From contig NZ_CP088953.1 in the NCBI RefSeq assembly GCF_021165935.1, positions 1,597,501 through 1,661,500 of the forward strand: a DNA stretch of 64,000 nt. Direction: 5' to 3'. Made by a program: the position numbers and the translations under genes. Origin of the DNA: Microbulbifer elongatus (lineage in GTDB: Bacteria > Pseudomonadota > Gammaproteobacteria > Pseudomonadales > Cellvibrionaceae). This document shows positions 1 to 11,070 of the stretch, in pieces. Below the pieces are notes generated by a model that had not been told where the DNA came from, searched no databases, and was given only the letters and a program-made list of their open reading frames with translations. Position 1 is the first letter of the stretch, and every line of letters starts with the position of its first letter.

Positions 1-2095
<2,095 letters not shown>

Positions 2096-2306
2096 ACAAC
2101 AGAGATGGTTACTAACGATTACTGATCGAACGAGAGATCAGCGGATTGTGCGCGAGACGAGACATACAGTTCTTGCGGTGTATTACTACAGAATGTTTTA
2201 CCGACTTATTTGGGGTTATCGCCGATCAGAAAGCTGATCGAGGCAAACAGCGATAACAGGCAGGCCGAGCCAAGTGCTTATAAGACCACGCCAACCCAAG
2301 CCAGTT
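2096..2306 (+). other. 23S-5S internal transcribed spacer
   Basis: About 210 bases separate the two rRNAs. I see no tRNA cloverleaf and no coding frame with a ribosome binding site. It presumably carries RNase III/E processing sites for pre-rRNA maturation, but I could not assign them. Confidence 0.7.
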
Positions 2307-2425
2307 TGCCTGACGACAATAGAGTTGTGGAACCACCTGATCCCTTGCCGAACTCAGAAGTGAAACGCAACATCGCCGATGGTAGTGTGGGGATTCCCCA
2401 TGTGAGAGTAGGTCATCGTCAGGCT
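2307..2425 (+). rRNA. 5S ribosomal RNA
   Basis: About 119 nt with the typical closing stem TGCCTGACGA...TCGTCAGGC, the conserved CCGAACTCAGAAGTGAAACG block near 2347 and the GATGGTAGTGTGGGG block near 2379. It lies downstream of the 23S gene on the same strand, in the usual rrn order, and is followed at once by a terminator. Confidence 0.96.
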
Positions 2426-2433
2426 TCTATTCC

Positions 2434-2470
2434 AAAAGCCCTGATCGCTCACGCGGTCAGGGCTTTTTTC
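2434..2470 (+). terminator. rho-independent terminator of the rrn operon
   Basis: GC-rich hairpin AAAGCCCTGAtCGC / GCGgTCAGGGCTTT with a short loop, followed by a run of T. It starts 9 bases after the 5S rRNA and ends the operon. Confidence 0.92.
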
Positions 2471-2648
2471 ATATGGGATACGATGAAATTCTCTCACTAC
2501 CTGGCAGCGCGAAGCACTGCTATATTCAAAATCGCCCAGCCAATATGACGTTTTTTTAGACGCTTCTCCAATCCCAGTAACCACGCCACTCACATCCAAT
2601 ATCCCGCACTTACCCACAGCTCTGTCCAAGGTTTCTGTGCGTAACCGG

Positions 2649-2703
2649 CCTGTGCATAAGTTTTAATTTGTTTATTAAATCAATCGCTAAGGATATGCAC
2701 AGG
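2649..2703. repeat. 10-bp inverted repeat with AT-rich centre
   Basis: CCTGTGCATA and its exact reverse complement TATGCACAGG are separated by 35 AT-rich bases. The left arm contains TTATGCACA on the minus strand, which fits the DnaA box consensus TTATNCACA. Whether it is a protein site or chance is unknown. Confidence 0.45.
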
Positions 2704-2748
2704 TAGTTCCATATTGCCTGTGAAGAGAATACAGACCTGTGAATTGTC

Positions 2749-2776
2749 TTGCGCTGTGTGATGCACGCGATATATT
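2749..2776 (+). promoter_or_regulatory. possible sigma70 promoter of gpx
   Basis: TTGCGC (2749-2754), 16-bp spacer, TATATT (2771-2776), about 40 bases before the peroxidase start codon. Assigned by eye only. Confidence 0.4.
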
Positions 2777-2816
2777 CACTCACTAAATTGACCACAGAAA
2801 CTTAGGGAGTCATTCC

Positions 2817-3296
2817 ATGGCGGATATCTTCAACATCCCGGTGCGTACCAGCGAAGGCAAAAAAATGACGCTGGGGGAGTTCGAGGGGAAGGTATTGCTG
2901 GTAGTGAACACGGCGAGTCAGTGCGGCTTCACTCCACAGTATCAGGGGCTGGAAGATCTGTACCGCAGATACAAAGATCGAGGACTGATGGTGCTCGGAT
3001 TTCCCTGCAACCAGTTTGGTCACCAGGAGCCCGGCAGTGATAGCGAGATTCAGGAGTTCTGTACGCTCAACTTTGGAGTGAGTTTTCCGATCTACGCGAA
3101 GGTGGACGTCAACGGGAGCGATGTGCACCCGCTATTTTCGCACCTTAAACAAGAGGCTCCGGGGATATTTGGCACTGAGCGAATCAAATGGAACTTTACC
3201 AAGTTTCTGGTAGGGAGAGACGGGGCTGTGGTGAAACGTTACGCACCCAAGGATAAGCCGGAGGCGCTGGCGGCTGATATCGAGGCACTGTTGTAA
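2817..3296 (+). CDS. glutathione peroxidase family protein (Cys type)
   Basis: A 159-residue thioredoxin-fold peroxidase that reduces hydroperoxides with thiols or thioredoxin, probably in the cytoplasm since no signal peptide is seen. The three family signatures are present: the catalytic cysteine in NTASQCGFTPQY (Cys36), the conserved Gln in GFPCNQFGHQEPG (Gln70) and the Trp-Asn pair in IKWNFTKFLV (about residue 125). The length is normal for bacterial BtuE/Gpx proteins. Cysteine replaces the selenocysteine of animal enzymes. Start ATG follows TTAGGGAG with good spacing. The gene stands alone between the rrn operon and the leu leader region. Confidence 0.95.
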   Translation: MADIFNIPVRTSEGKKMTLGEFEGKVLLVVNTASQCGFTPQYQGLEDLYRRYKDRGLMVLGFPCNQFGHQEPGSDSEIQEFCTLNFGVSFPIYAKVDVNGSDVHPLFSHLKQEAPGIFGTERIKWNFTKFLVGRDGAVVKRYAPKDKPEALAADIEALL

Positions 3297-3336
3297 GGCG
3301 GTCAGGGGTAGCCGTTCTCTGCCATCAGTAAGTTCC

Positions 3337-3369
3337 GGACATCGAAACGTTAACCGATATGTCCTATTT
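3337..3369 (+). terminator. weak terminator candidate after gpx
   Basis: GGACAT (3337-3342) pairs with ATGTCC (3359-3364), with an inner CG/CG pair, followed by TATTTTT. The loop is long and the stem short, so this is tentative. Confidence 0.35.
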
Positions 3370-3435
3370 TTGATGTTTATATTGGTTGATTTTTTGCTTA
3401 AATGCTCAGTGAATACCTGTTTATTAGGATGGGCG

Positions 3436-3465
3436 TTGATGTGTCGGGGGTGTTGGGTCTATAGT
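3436..3465 (+). promoter_or_regulatory. probable sigma70 promoter of the leuA leader transcript
   Basis: TTGATG (3436-3441), 18-bp spacer, TATAGT (3460-3465). Transcription would begin near 3472, giving a leader RNA of about 350 nt before leuA. That RNA starts with a hairpin, GGGCTAC/GTAGCCC (3481-3498), and a smaller one, TAGCT/AGCTA (3501-3513). Confidence 0.5.
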
Positions 3466-3546
3466 TTGCAGCGTCAGAGTGGGCTACATGTGTAGCCCCT
3501 TAGCTGGCAGCTAGTGAACTATTTATTCTGATATACGGATACAGAC

Positions 3547-3714
3547 ATGAACCCCAGTCAATCCGCCGGCAATTGGTTGTCGGGCGTACGGCACCGGGTC
3601 TCCTGCGTCTTCGCGGAGACGATCCAAACCATCTTTACACGTCATCGCGCTGCAAATTCTCCTGCCCTCCTACGACTAGCAAGCCTGCTACGACTGCTGC
3701 AACGCGGCATATAA
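3547..3714 (+). CDS. leucine-rich leader peptide upstream of leuA (attenuator peptide)
   Basis: A 55-codon frame, ATG at 3547 to TAA at 3712-3714, lies wholly in the untranslated region before leuA. Residues 41-51 read LLRLASLLRLL: seven leucines in eleven codons, three of them the rare CTA. The first 40 residues hold only one Leu. Leu-codon runs just before leuA are the hallmark of ribosome-mediated attenuation, as in enterobacterial leuL, where low charged tRNA-Leu stalls the ribosome and prevents termination. The peptide itself needs no function. A modest GGA (3537-3539) sits 7 bases before the ATG; a shorter peptide from an internal TTG at 3574 is possible. The assignment rests on position and composition, not on homology. 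Confidence 0.72.
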   Translation: MNPSQSAGNWLSGVRHRVSCVFAETIQTIFTRHRAANSPALLRLASLLRLLQRGI

Positions 3715-3787
3715 TTTTATCCCCATACCTCTCTACAGAATTCCGTACTTAATTTGAGCAGCGCGTAGACAGCGGCGGTACCGCTGT
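3688..3787 (+). promoter_or_regulatory. candidate leu attenuator: antiterminator pairing plus terminator hairpin
   Basis: Two structures can be drawn. The Leu-codon segment, CTACG (3688-3692) and GCTGC (3696-3700), can pair with GCAGC (3758-3762) and CGTAG (3764-3768). Directly after comes the perfect hairpin ACAGCGG (3769-3775)/CCGCTGT (3781-3787) with loop CGGTA and a short TTT tail. Stalling at the Leu codons would block the first pairing or change what forms around it. The T tract is poor, so termination may be weak or the switch may act on the leuA ribosome site. The folding logic is inferred. Confidence 0.5.
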
Positions 3788-3820
3788 TTAGCCTCGGGCC
3801 AGACTAGGAGAAGAGCCCCA

Positions 3821-5356
3821 ATGAACGCTAAAAAAGATAAATTAGTCATTTTTGATACGACCCTGCGTGATGGTGAGCAGAGTCCCGGCGCTTCCATGAC
3901 CAAGGAAGAGAAAATCCGTATCGCCTCCATGCTTGAGCGTATGCGTGTGGACGTGATCGAGGCGGGTTTCGCGATCGCCAGTCAGGGGGATTTTGAAGCC
4001 GTGCAGGCTGTTGCAGAAACCGTAAAGGATTCCCGTGTCTGCAGCCTTGCCCGCGCGGTCGGCCCGGATATTCTGCGTGCCGGCGAGGCGTTGAAAAAAG
4101 CCAATGCCTCGCGTATCCACACATTTATTGCCACCTCTCCCATTCATATGAAGTACAAGCTTCAGATGGAGCCGGAAGATGTGTTGCGACAGGCCGTGGA
4201 GGCCGTGAAAACCGCGCGTCAGTTTACCGATGACGTGGAGTTTTCTCTGGAGGATGGCAGTCGCTCGGAACCGGAGTTCATGTACCGCATCATTGAAGAA
4301 GTGATCAAGGCGGGTGCGGGTACCATCAATATTCCGGATACCGTAGGGTATGGCGAGCCCGGTGAATACGGGGCCATGTTCAAACGGGTCATCGAAAATG
4401 TGCCCAACTCCGATCGGGCCATCTTCTCCACCCACTGTCACAACGATCTGGGGCTCGCAGTCGCCAACTCCCTGTCCGCCGTCATGAACGGTGTGCGGCA
4501 GGTGGAATGCACCATCAACGGTCTCGGGGAGCGCGCGGGTAATGCCTCCCTCGAAGAGATTGTGATGGCTGTGCGCACGCGCCAGGATCTGTATCCGGTG
4601 GAAACCGGTATCGACACCACTCATATTGTTCCCACCTCCCGCCTGGTGTCCTCGATTACCGGTTTTCCGGTACAACCGAACAAGGCCATTGTTGGCGCCA
4701 ATGCGTTTGCCCATGAATCCGGAATCCACCAGGACGGCGTACTGAAGCATCGCGAGACCTATGAAATCATGCGCGCGGAAGATGTCGGCTGGGGGCAGAA
4801 CCGACTGGTTCTCGGTAAGCATTCCGGGCGGGCGGCGGTCAAAGCCCGCTATGAAGAGCTGGGAGTCACCTTTGCAGATCCGGCGGAATTCAACGTGCTG
4901 TTCCAGCGGTTCAAAGATCTTGCTGACAAAAAGCACGAGATCTTCGATGAGGATTTACAGTCACTGATATCCGGTGCCGCAGACCCGGTTGAACACTTTC
5001 AGCTGGCGGACCTTGAGGTGCGCAGCAAAAGTGGCAGTAACCCGCAGGCCCAGCTGGAGCTGGTGATCGACGGGGAGAGAAAAACCTGCAGTGCCGAAGG
5101 TAGTGGCCCGGTGGACGCAACCTTCAAGGCCATTGAATCGGTTGTAGGCAGTCAGGCCGACCTGCAGCTTTACTCGGTGAATGCGGTCACTCAGGGTACG
5201 GATTCTCAAGGTAGTGTGACGGTGCGACTGGAGCGTGATGGCCAGCTGGTCAATGGCGTCGGTGCCGATACAGATATTCTGGTGGCGTCCGCCAAAGCCT
5301 ACCTGGATGCGTTAAACTTGCTCGCCAGTAAAAGCAGTAAGCCAACCGGCGTCTGA
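3821..5356 (+). CDS. leuA: 2-isopropylmalate synthase
   Basis: First committed step of leucine synthesis: condenses 2-ketoisovalerate with acetyl-CoA to 2-isopropylmalate. The 511 residues match the classic bacterial form. The HMGL-like TIM barrel opens with [16 protein letters not shown] (residues 11-26, with the metal-binding Asp and catalytic Arg), and the metal-binding HCHND lies at 205-209. The GNASLEE and HESGIHQDG motifs follow, and residues from about 395 to 500 form the LeuA dimer domain that gives feedback inhibition by leucine. The start follows AGGAGAAGAG. The gene sits behind the Leu-rich leader and is followed after 23 bases by holD, without leuBCD nearby. Confidence 0.97.
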   Translation: MNAKKDKLVIFDTTLRDGEQSPGASMTKEEKIRIASMLERMRVDVIEAGFAIASQGDFEAVQAVAETVKDSRVCSLARAVGPDILRAGEALKKANASRIHTFIATSPIHMKYKLQMEPEDVLRQAVEAVKTARQFTDDVEFSLEDGSRSEPEFMYRIIEEVIKAGAGTINIPDTVGYGEPGEYGAMFKRVIENVPNSDRAIFSTHCHNDLGLAVANSLSAVMNGVRQVECTINGLGERAGNASLEEIVMAVRTRQDLYPVETGIDTTHIVPTSRLVSSITGFPVQPNKAIVGANAFAHESGIHQDGVLKHRETYEIMRAEDVGWGQNRLVLGKHSGRAAVKARYEELGVTFADPAEFNVLFQRFKDLADKKHEIFDEDLQSLISGAADPVEHFQLADLEVRSKSGSNPQAQLELVIDGERKTCSAEGSGPVDATFKAIESVVGSQADLQLYSVNAVTQGTDSQGSVTVRLERDGQLVNGVGADTDILVASAKAYLDALNLLASKSSKPTGV

Positions 5357-5379
5357 TTCAGAAGCCAGCGGGGAATCAC

Positions 5380-6168
5380 GTGAACGAGTTACAGCGGACG
5401 GAATACCTGATGGCACTGGGCGTGACCAGCTATATGCCCAGGTTCCGTCTGCCACTTGCGGCAGAGCCTAGCCAGGCGCAGCTGCCCCCGCCGGTTCAGC
5501 CTGAGTCTGAACCCCGGCCCGCGTCCGCGGACGCGCTGATGCAGTCGATGGGTGCACCGGTGCCGCCCGCCGCCGACGCGCCGGCTCAAGCGCAGGTAGC
5601 GCCAGCGACGGTGCCAGTGGAAGTGGAGCGGGTTGTTGGCAGTCTGACCGCGGAGACCAGGGTACCCGCTCCGACCAAAGTGGTGCCCGTGGCGGCGCCG
5701 GAGAAGCCGGTATCACCGTTTGTGCTCAGCTGCTGGTGGTTGGGCGAAGAATTACTGGCGGTGGATAGCCGGGAACCGGGTACCGCACTGCCGGTGGAAT
5801 CCCTGTTTGGTAATATTGTGCGGGCGCTGGGCTGGCATCAGTTGCCTACTGAGCGCGATAAGCTCAAGTGGCCACTGGCCGAAAACCCGTTTGCGACCGC
5901 CGCTGGCGCCAGTGACGCGCGGGAGACCTGCGGAAGTTGGCTGGAGGCGGCCTGTGGGCGCCGTTCAGTGAAGCGGATCTGGTTGATGGGGGCGCAGGCA
6001 CAGGCCTACTGCGCACCCGTACCGCTCGCGGCTGCGGCCAACGACTGGCAGGGAACGTCCGTGGTGGCAATGCCCAGTCTGACGGAGCTACTCAAGGAAC
6101 CGTCGCGCAAGCGGGACCTCTGGCAGTTGCTGCGCAACCTCTATCCGGAACAGACTCGCAGCCGTTAA
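5380..6168 (+). CDS. holD: DNA polymerase III psi subunit (HolD-like), with a long Pro/Ala insert
   Basis: A 262-residue protein starting at GTG after GCGGGGAATCAC. Two parts resemble HolD. The N-terminus (TEYLMALGVTSYMPRFRLP) matches the HolD segment that contacts the chi subunit, and the C-terminus (PSLTELLKEPSRKRDLWQLL) matches its closing helix. Between them, about residues 30-110 are rich in Pro, Ala and Val and look disordered. Enterobacterial HolD is about 137 residues, so this one is nearly twice as long. Being directly upstream of rimI, the E. coli holD-rimI order, supports the call. Psi would link chi and SSB to the clamp loader. Similarity is by eye and short, so the name is probable, not certain. 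Confidence 0.68.
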   Translation: MNELQRTEYLMALGVTSYMPRFRLPLAAEPSQAQLPPPVQPESEPRPASADALMQSMGAPVPPAADAPAQAQVAPATVPVEVERVVGSLTAETRVPAPTKVVPVAAPEKPVSPFVLSCWWLGEELLAVDSREPGTALPVESLFGNIVRALGWHQLPTERDKLKWPLAENPFATAAGASDARETCGSWLEAACGRRSVKRIWLMGAQAQAYCAPVPLAAAANDWQGTSVVAMPSLTELLKEPSRKRDLWQLLRNLYPEQTRSR

Positions 6169-6214
6169 GTGCACAGACCCGGCAAACGATTCTTGCTGAT
6201 CACGGAAGCCGCTC

Positions 6215-6724
6215 TTGAATCCTCCAAACCCATATACCGCACCCGCTCTGCAAAGGACGTCGCCGTTGGATTTCGAACGCGCCGGCGAGGAGGATTGCGA
6301 AATTCTCGCCACACTCGCTCGCAGTGCCCACAGTCACCCCTGGAGCGCCGGGCAATACCGCGATAGCCTGAAGGCCGGCCACCATTGCTGGGTACTGCGC
6401 TCTACAGAAGCTGCAGATTTACAGACGAGACCGATTGTCGCCTGCTGCGTAGTGAGCCGCCTGTTTGACGAGGCCGAAATTCTGGATGTCGCCGTGGCTC
6501 CCAATTATCGAAATCTTGGTATCGGCGCTCAATTGTTGCAGCATGTCTTCGCGCAATTCCCGGAAGATGTGGCGCGCGTGCTGCTTGAGGTCCGGGCGTC
6601 CAACCGACCGGCGCGGGCGCTGTACCGCAAACTCGGCTTTTCGGAAGATGGTCGTCGTAAAAATTACTACCCCAAGCCTGACGGCAGCCGGGAAGACGCG
6701 CTGCTGATGAGTCTGGTACTGTAA
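6215..6724 (+). CDS. rimI: ribosomal-protein-S18-alanine N-acetyltransferase
   Basis: GNAT-fold acetyltransferase that acetylates the N-terminal Ala of ribosomal protein S18. Visible GNAT features are the motif A strand and loop LDVAVAPNYRNLGIGAQLL (acetyl-CoA pyrophosphate loop RNLGIG), then LLEVRASNRPARALYRKLGF and a terminal NYYPKPDGSREDALLMSL typical of RimI. The 169 residues are counted from a TTG at 6215 (upstream CGGAAG). A second TTG at 6266, preceded by AAAGGA, would give 152 residues, nearer the usual 148-160, and may be the true start. It follows holD by 46 bases, probably in one operon. Confidence 0.92.
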   Translation: MNPPNPYTAPALQRTSPLDFERAGEEDCEILATLARSAHSHPWSAGQYRDSLKAGHHCWVLRSTEAADLQTRPIVACCVVSRLFDEAEILDVAVAPNYRNLGIGAQLLQHVFAQFPEDVARVLLEVRASNRPARALYRKLGFSEDGRRKNYYPKPDGSREDALLMSLVL

Positions 6725-6779
6725 GTGGCCGTTCAGTTGCCCTGCCGAACGGATAATCCTCACTAACCCCGGAATCTGA

Positions 6780-8153
6780 ATGGCTACCCATCAGTCTCAG
6801 CCGTCACTCCTGGAGGGCGCTGTTGCCGCACACCTGCAGCGGCTCGCTCTTCCCATGGTGTGGGGGATTCTCGCTACTATGTCATTCAACGTGGTAGATA
6901 CCTATTTTGTCTCTCAGCTGGGTGACGGGCCGCTAGCGGCGATGAGCTTCACCTTTCCCGTGGTGATGGTGATCAATGCGCTCGCCATCGGGCTGGGTGC
7001 TGGCACCTCTTCGGCCGTTGCTCGCGCCTACGGTGCAGGTGATATGTCGCGAGTGCGCAGGCTGGTAACCGATGCAACATTGCTGGCCCTGCTGCTCGCG
7101 GTGTGTGTCAGCGTGCTTGGACTACTTACCCTTGAGCCTCTGTTCCGCCTGCTCGGTGCGCCGGAGAAACTGCTGCCGCTAATTACCGAGTACATGGTGC
7201 CCTGGTACTGGGGAGCGCTGTTCGCCGTGGTGCCCATGGTATCTCTGTCGGCGCTGCGAGCCATTGGCAACAGTGCGCTTACCGGTCGCATCATGATGGC
7301 GGTGGCTCTGTTCAATCTGATTCTTGATCCATTGCTCATTTTCGGGCTGCTTGGCTTCCCGCGTCTCGAACTACAGGGTGCAGCCCTCGCCACCGTGATT
7401 GCACGGGGTGTCAGCTTTTTTATCGCACTGTATGTTCTGGCGCGGCGCGAACAGTTGCTGTCGGTACCAACGGTGAAATGGCGTTTGCTGAAAGACTCCT
7501 GGTCGAGCCTGTTGAGAGTGGGGCTCCCGGCCATCGCCACCAACGTCATCATTCCCATATCGGGTGGTGTGGTCGTGGCACTGGTAGCGGCGCACGGTGC
7601 GGATGCAGTGGCCGGCCTCGGTATCGCCCTGCGGATTGAGCCTCTCGCATTGATCGTTTTCTATGCGCTGTCGTCGGTAGTGGGGCCTTTTATGGGACAG
7701 AATGCCGGAGCGGGAAAACGGCAGCGACTGGACGAAACCATCGCGGTGCTTGCTCGTTTCTGTATTCTGTTCGGGGTTGCACTGGGGGTTTTGCTCTGGC
7801 TTGTTGGCGGGCATATCGCGACCTTATTCAGTGACTCGCCGCAAGTGCTCGCGGTGGCCGTGGCTTATTTGAGCCTGGTGCCGTTCAGTTACGCGGGCTA
7901 TGGGTTTGTAATGTCTGCCAACGCGGCATTCAATGGTCTTGGCCATCCGCTGCCCGGAACGATTATTTCCTTTCTGCGCGTGCTCGGGCTGTATCTGCCC
8001 CTGGCCTGGGTGGGTAATTATTTTTGGGGAATTTACGGACTGTTCGTCGCCACGCTTATCGCCAACCTGGCCGTTGGCGCGCTGGCCTGGTGGTGGCTAC
8101 GCCGTTACCTTGCGGCCAGCACCGAGCGAGCTGAACAGTTGTTAGCGAAATAA
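6780..8153 (+). CDS. MATE family efflux transporter
   Basis: A 457-residue inner-membrane protein with about twelve hydrophobic segments in two halves, of the NorM/DinF-type MatE family that exports drugs or metabolites by Na+ or H+ antiport. Family signatures include PMVWGILATMSFNVVDTYFV in the first helix and the equivalent GLPAIATNVIIPISGGVV opening the second half near residue 245. The substrate cannot be told from sequence. The start follows GGAATCTGA. It lies 55 bases after rimI and 16 bases before the next gene, so it may be co-transcribed with both. Confidence 0.93.
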   Translation: MATHQSQPSLLEGAVAAHLQRLALPMVWGILATMSFNVVDTYFVSQLGDGPLAAMSFTFPVVMVINALAIGLGAGTSSAVARAYGAGDMSRVRRLVTDATLLALLLAVCVSVLGLLTLEPLFRLLGAPEKLLPLITEYMVPWYWGALFAVVPMVSLSALRAIGNSALTGRIMMAVALFNLILDPLLIFGLLGFPRLELQGAALATVIARGVSFFIALYVLARREQLLSVPTVKWRLLKDSWSSLLRVGLPAIATNVIIPISGGVVVALVAAHGADAVAGLGIALRIEPLALIVFYALSSVVGPFMGQNAGAGKRQRLDETIAVLARFCILFGVALGVLLWLVGGHIATLFSDSPQVLAVAVAYLSLVPFSYAGYGFVMSANAAFNGLGHPLPGTIISFLRVLGLYLPLAWVGNYFWGIYGLFVATLIANLAVGALAWWWLRRYLAASTERAEQLLAK

Positions 8154-8169
8154 AACGGTGAGGTTGACG

Positions 8170-9243
8170 ATGCGCAAGGGGTGCGGGTGGCGAAGTATGT
8201 ATCGGGCCATGTTGTTGTGGATGGGGTTGGCAGCGCAGACTATCGCTGCTGAAAGCCCGTTTGACCGGTATCCGATCCACTTTACTACGGTGGGGCAAAC
8301 TTCCATCGCCTATCAGGATATGGGGCCGCAGGACGGTGAGCCGGTCCTGCTGATCATGGGACTGGGCGCCCAGATGCTGCACTGGGGAGACACCCTGGTG
8401 CAGGGGCTGCTCGATCAGGGCTACCGTGTGGTGTTGCTCGACAACCGGGATGCCGGCCTGTCGCAAAAATTTTATCGCCTATCGGCTCCTCCGGTGTGGT
8501 GGACCATGGTGCGGGCAAAAGTCGGTCTCGCCCCCGCGCCCGCCTACAGTCTGAGCGATATGGCTGCGGACGCCGTGGGCGTATTGCAGGCGCTGGATAT
8601 CCAGCGGGCACACATTGTGGGTGCCTCGATGGGGGGAATGATTGCGCAGGTTCTGGTGGCGGAATATCCCCAGCGGGCGATAACCCTTACCTCGATCATG
8701 TCGAGCTCCGGCGCGCCCGAGCTCAGCGAGCCGCGACCTGAGGCGATGTCCGCGCTGGCTTCCGGGGCAAAATCAGGTCTGGCGCGAGAGCAGGAGTTGG
8801 CCAATCGGATCAGTATCGCGCGTACTATTGGCTCACCAGAGTTTTTCTCCGAAGCCTATGCGCGACAGCTTGCGCAACGGGTACTGAATCGCGGCAGTTA
8901 TGGTCCGGGTACCGTGCGACAGTTCCAGGCTATTCTGGCAAGTGGTGACCGCACCGCGTTGCTGAATACCATCGCTGTGCCTACGCTGGTGCTCCATGGC
9001 GAGAGTGATCCTCTGCTGCCTCTGGATCATGGCCGCGATACTGCAGAAAAAATCCCCGGCGCACGATTTGCAGCAATTTCCGGTATGGGGCATGCCCTGG
9101 AGCCGGAGGTCAGCCGGCGGGTGCTGGCTGAGATGCTGCCTTTCTGGCGGGAGCGACCGGGTAGCGGTGACCTGAGTGAGGAATCGGACGCACCCGTAGA
9201 GAGGGCGCCCAGCCCATCAACCACTGCTGTCACTGCGCCCTGA
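8170..9243 (+). CDS. exported alpha/beta hydrolase
   Basis: About 357 residues with a basic N-terminus and hydrophobic segment (to about residue 27, ...MGLAAQTIAAES) that looks like a signal peptide. The alpha/beta-hydrolase fold is clear: LLIMGLGAQMLHW (oxyanion loop), LLDNRDAGLS, the nucleophile elbow GASMGG, the acid region in LVLHGESDPLLPLDHG and the catalytic His in ISGMGHALEP. Substrate unknown; relatives include esterases and lactonases. The ATG at 8170 is preferred over the GTG at 8158 because GAGG (8160-8163) is spaced 7 bases from it. The C-terminal 30 residues are acidic and Ser/Pro-rich. The 3' end overlaps the convergent aminopeptidase gene by 14 bases. Confidence 0.87.
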   Translation: MRKGCGWRSMYRAMLLWMGLAAQTIAAESPFDRYPIHFTTVGQTSIAYQDMGPQDGEPVLLIMGLGAQMLHWGDTLVQGLLDQGYRVVLLDNRDAGLSQKFYRLSAPPVWWTMVRAKVGLAPAPAYSLSDMAADAVGVLQALDIQRAHIVGASMGGMIAQVLVAEYPQRAITLTSIMSSSGAPELSEPRPEAMSALASGAKSGLAREQELANRISIARTIGSPEFFSEAYARQLAQRVLNRGSYGPGTVRQFQAILASGDRTALLNTIAVPTLVLHGESDPLLPLDHGRDTAEKIPGARFAAISGMGHALEPEVSRRVLAEMLPFWRERPGSGDLSEESDAPVERAPSPSTTAVTAP

Positions 9244-11005
9244 TCGGTGCCGTTGCCGCAACAAGCCAGTCGCGAGTGCTCTCGCTTACCAGCGGCTCCA
9301 GCGTCTGGCGTACCTTGTGGTGGTAATCGTTCAGCCACTGGATCTCCTCGGCGGTGAGCAGTGTTGGATCAATCAATTGCTGGTCGATGGGTGCCAGGGT
9401 CAATTCCTCAAATTCCAGAAACCCGGGATAGCGACTGCTGTCTTTGATGAAAACCAGGTTCTCGATCCGGATTCCGTATTCGCCGGTTAGGTAAAAGCCC
9501 GGCTCGTTGGAAAGAATCATGCCGGGTTCCAGCGCCACCTGAGAGCTGGCTTTGCCGATGCGCTGCGGCCCTTCGTGCACACTGAGAAAGCTGCCGACAC
9601 CGTGTCCGGTACCGTGCGCATAATCGAGGCCGGCATCCCACAGGGACTTGCGCGCGAAGGCATCGATCTGCTCGCCGAAAGTTCCCTTGGGAAAGCGCAG
9701 AGATGCGATGGCGATATGTCCCTTGAGTACACGGGTAAAGTGTTCCCGGGCGCTCGGGGGGAAGGCCCCAAGGGCAAGGGTGCGCGTGACATCAGTGGTG
9801 CCATCGGGATACTGGCCGCCGGAGTCGATCAGGTAGATGCCCTCGGCGCGCATCGTCTGGCTGGACTCCGGTGTGACCCGGTAATGGACGATGGCGCCAT
9901 TGCCGCGATAGCCGGAAATGGAGTCAAAACTGTCGTCGGTGAACCCCTCCCGCTGTTCCCGCTTGCGGCGCAGTAGTTGTACCGCTTCCAGCTCCCCGAA
10001 GTCGTCATCCTGCACCGCATTCGGCAGCGCCGCGAGAAACTCACACAGCGCGGCGCCGTCGCGAATATGTGCTGCGCGGCTACCTTCCAGCTCGACGGGA
10101 TTTTTACACGCCTTGGCGCTGGTGATCGGATCCGGCTCGAGAAATACCTGCATGTCGCGTTCGCGGAATTGCTGCAGGCTCCAGCAGTTGCTGAGTAGTG
10201 GGTCTGCCCAGACCCGCTGCACGTGCTGCTGTTCGGCCGCATGGAACAGTGCGCGCTTGTCGTGAACCAGCTTGACGTCATTTCCCAGATGCTGACGCAG
10301 GGCATCACTGACCGCCTCCCGGGCGAGATACAGTGTGGCACTGCCATCCCGGTACAGTAATCCCATGGACAGGGCGACCGGCAAGTGGGGGATGTCGCTG
10401 CCACGGATATTGAACAGCCAGGCGCAGACCTCCGGGTTTGCAAGCCAGAGTGCGTCCTGTTGGCGTTCGGCAAGTTGGCTGGCAATCCGGGCGCGTTTGT
10501 CCGCGGATTCCTCGCCACTGAAGGCCAGAGGATGTGGCCGGGCCGGGCCGCTGGGGGCGGCGGGGCGGTCCGTCCAGATTGCGTCGATGGGATGCTGGTC
10601 CAGGGGGCGCAGTTGAATTCCCTGATCCTGCAGCGGTTGGCGCAGGGGCGCGAGACCGCGCTCTGTATGCAGGCGCGGATCGTATCCGAGGGTATCGCCC
10701 GCTGTCAGCGTTGTGCATAACCAGCGCGCAATCTCATTGGCGGACAGGTTTTTCTGCGCGATGGACTGATCGCCAATCTGTTGCTGTGCCTGCAGGGTGT
10801 AGCGGCCATCAACAAAAAGCGCGGTGCGCTGGTGGGCCACCGCCGCGAGCCCGGCGGAACCATCGAAGCCGGTCAGCCAGGCGAGTCGCTCATCGCAGGG
10901 TGGGACATATTCGTTCTGGTACTCGTCACACCGGGGAACCAGAAAACCCTGGACTCCCTGTTCCTGTAATGCCTGATACAGTGCATCCAGCCTTTCCTGA
11001 CTCAT
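9230..11005 (-). CDS. aminopeptidase P family protein (Xaa-Pro aminopeptidase)
   Basis: 591 residues, the long three-domain type with two creatinase-N-like domains (about 1-290) before the M24 pita-bread domain. It removes N-terminal residues from peptides with Pro in position 2 and is probably cytoplasmic. The dinuclear metal ligands are visible: the two Asp of [19 protein letters not shown], the His in [18 protein letters not shown], and the Glu of LSNEPGFYL and GIRIENL. The ATG follows GAGGTGAATA. It runs opposite to its neighbours and shares its last 14 bases with the hydrolase gene. Confidence 0.95.
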   Translation of the reverse strand: MSQERLDALYQALQEQGVQGFLVPRCDEYQNEYVPPCDERLAWLTGFDGSAGLAAVAHQRTALFVDGRYTLQAQQQIGDQSIAQKNLSANEIARWLCTTLTAGDTLGYDPRLHTERGLAPLRQPLQDQGIQLRPLDQHPIDAIWTDRPAAPSGPARPHPLAFSGEESADKRARIASQLAERQQDALWLANPEVCAWLFNIRGSDIPHLPVALSMGLLYRDGSATLYLAREAVSDALRQHLGNDVKLVHDKRALFHAAEQQHVQRVWADPLLSNCWSLQQFRERDMQVFLEPDPITSAKACKNPVELEGSRAAHIRDGAALCEFLAALPNAVQDDDFGELEAVQLLRRKREQREGFTDDSFDSISGYRGNGAIVHYRVTPESSQTMRAEGIYLIDSGGQYPDGTTDVTRTLALGAFPPSAREHFTRVLKGHIAIASLRFPKGTFGEQIDAFARKSLWDAGLDYAHGTGHGVGSFLSVHEGPQRIGKASSQVALEPGMILSNEPGFYLTGEYGIRIENLVFIKDSSRYPGFLEFEELTLAPIDQQLIDPTLLTAEEIQWLNDYHHKVRQTLEPLVSESTRDWLVAATAPIRAQ

Positions 11006-11070
11006 TATTCACCTCGATCACTAATATGCTTTTTGCAGTCTAACAGCCCCCAGAGAAGTGCGCCGCCGTG

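Larger units (their letters stand above)
2471..2816. other. Intergenic region between rrn terminator and gpx
   Basis: No coding frame is convincing here. It holds a perfect 10-bp inverted repeat, CCTGTGCATA (2649-2658) and TATGCACAGG (2694-2703), flanking an AT-rich stretch, three 9-mers resembling DnaA boxes (see findings), and a possible promoter for the peroxidase gene. Confidence 0.6.

Noticed and set aside
2210..2548. Open frame across the 5S rRNA and its terminator.
   Set aside because: It overlaps a clear 5S rRNA and terminator.
3842..4936. Long minus-strand open frame (364 codons) opposite leuA.
   Set aside because: Shadow of leuA caused by codon bias at high GC; no ribosome site and no protein family character.
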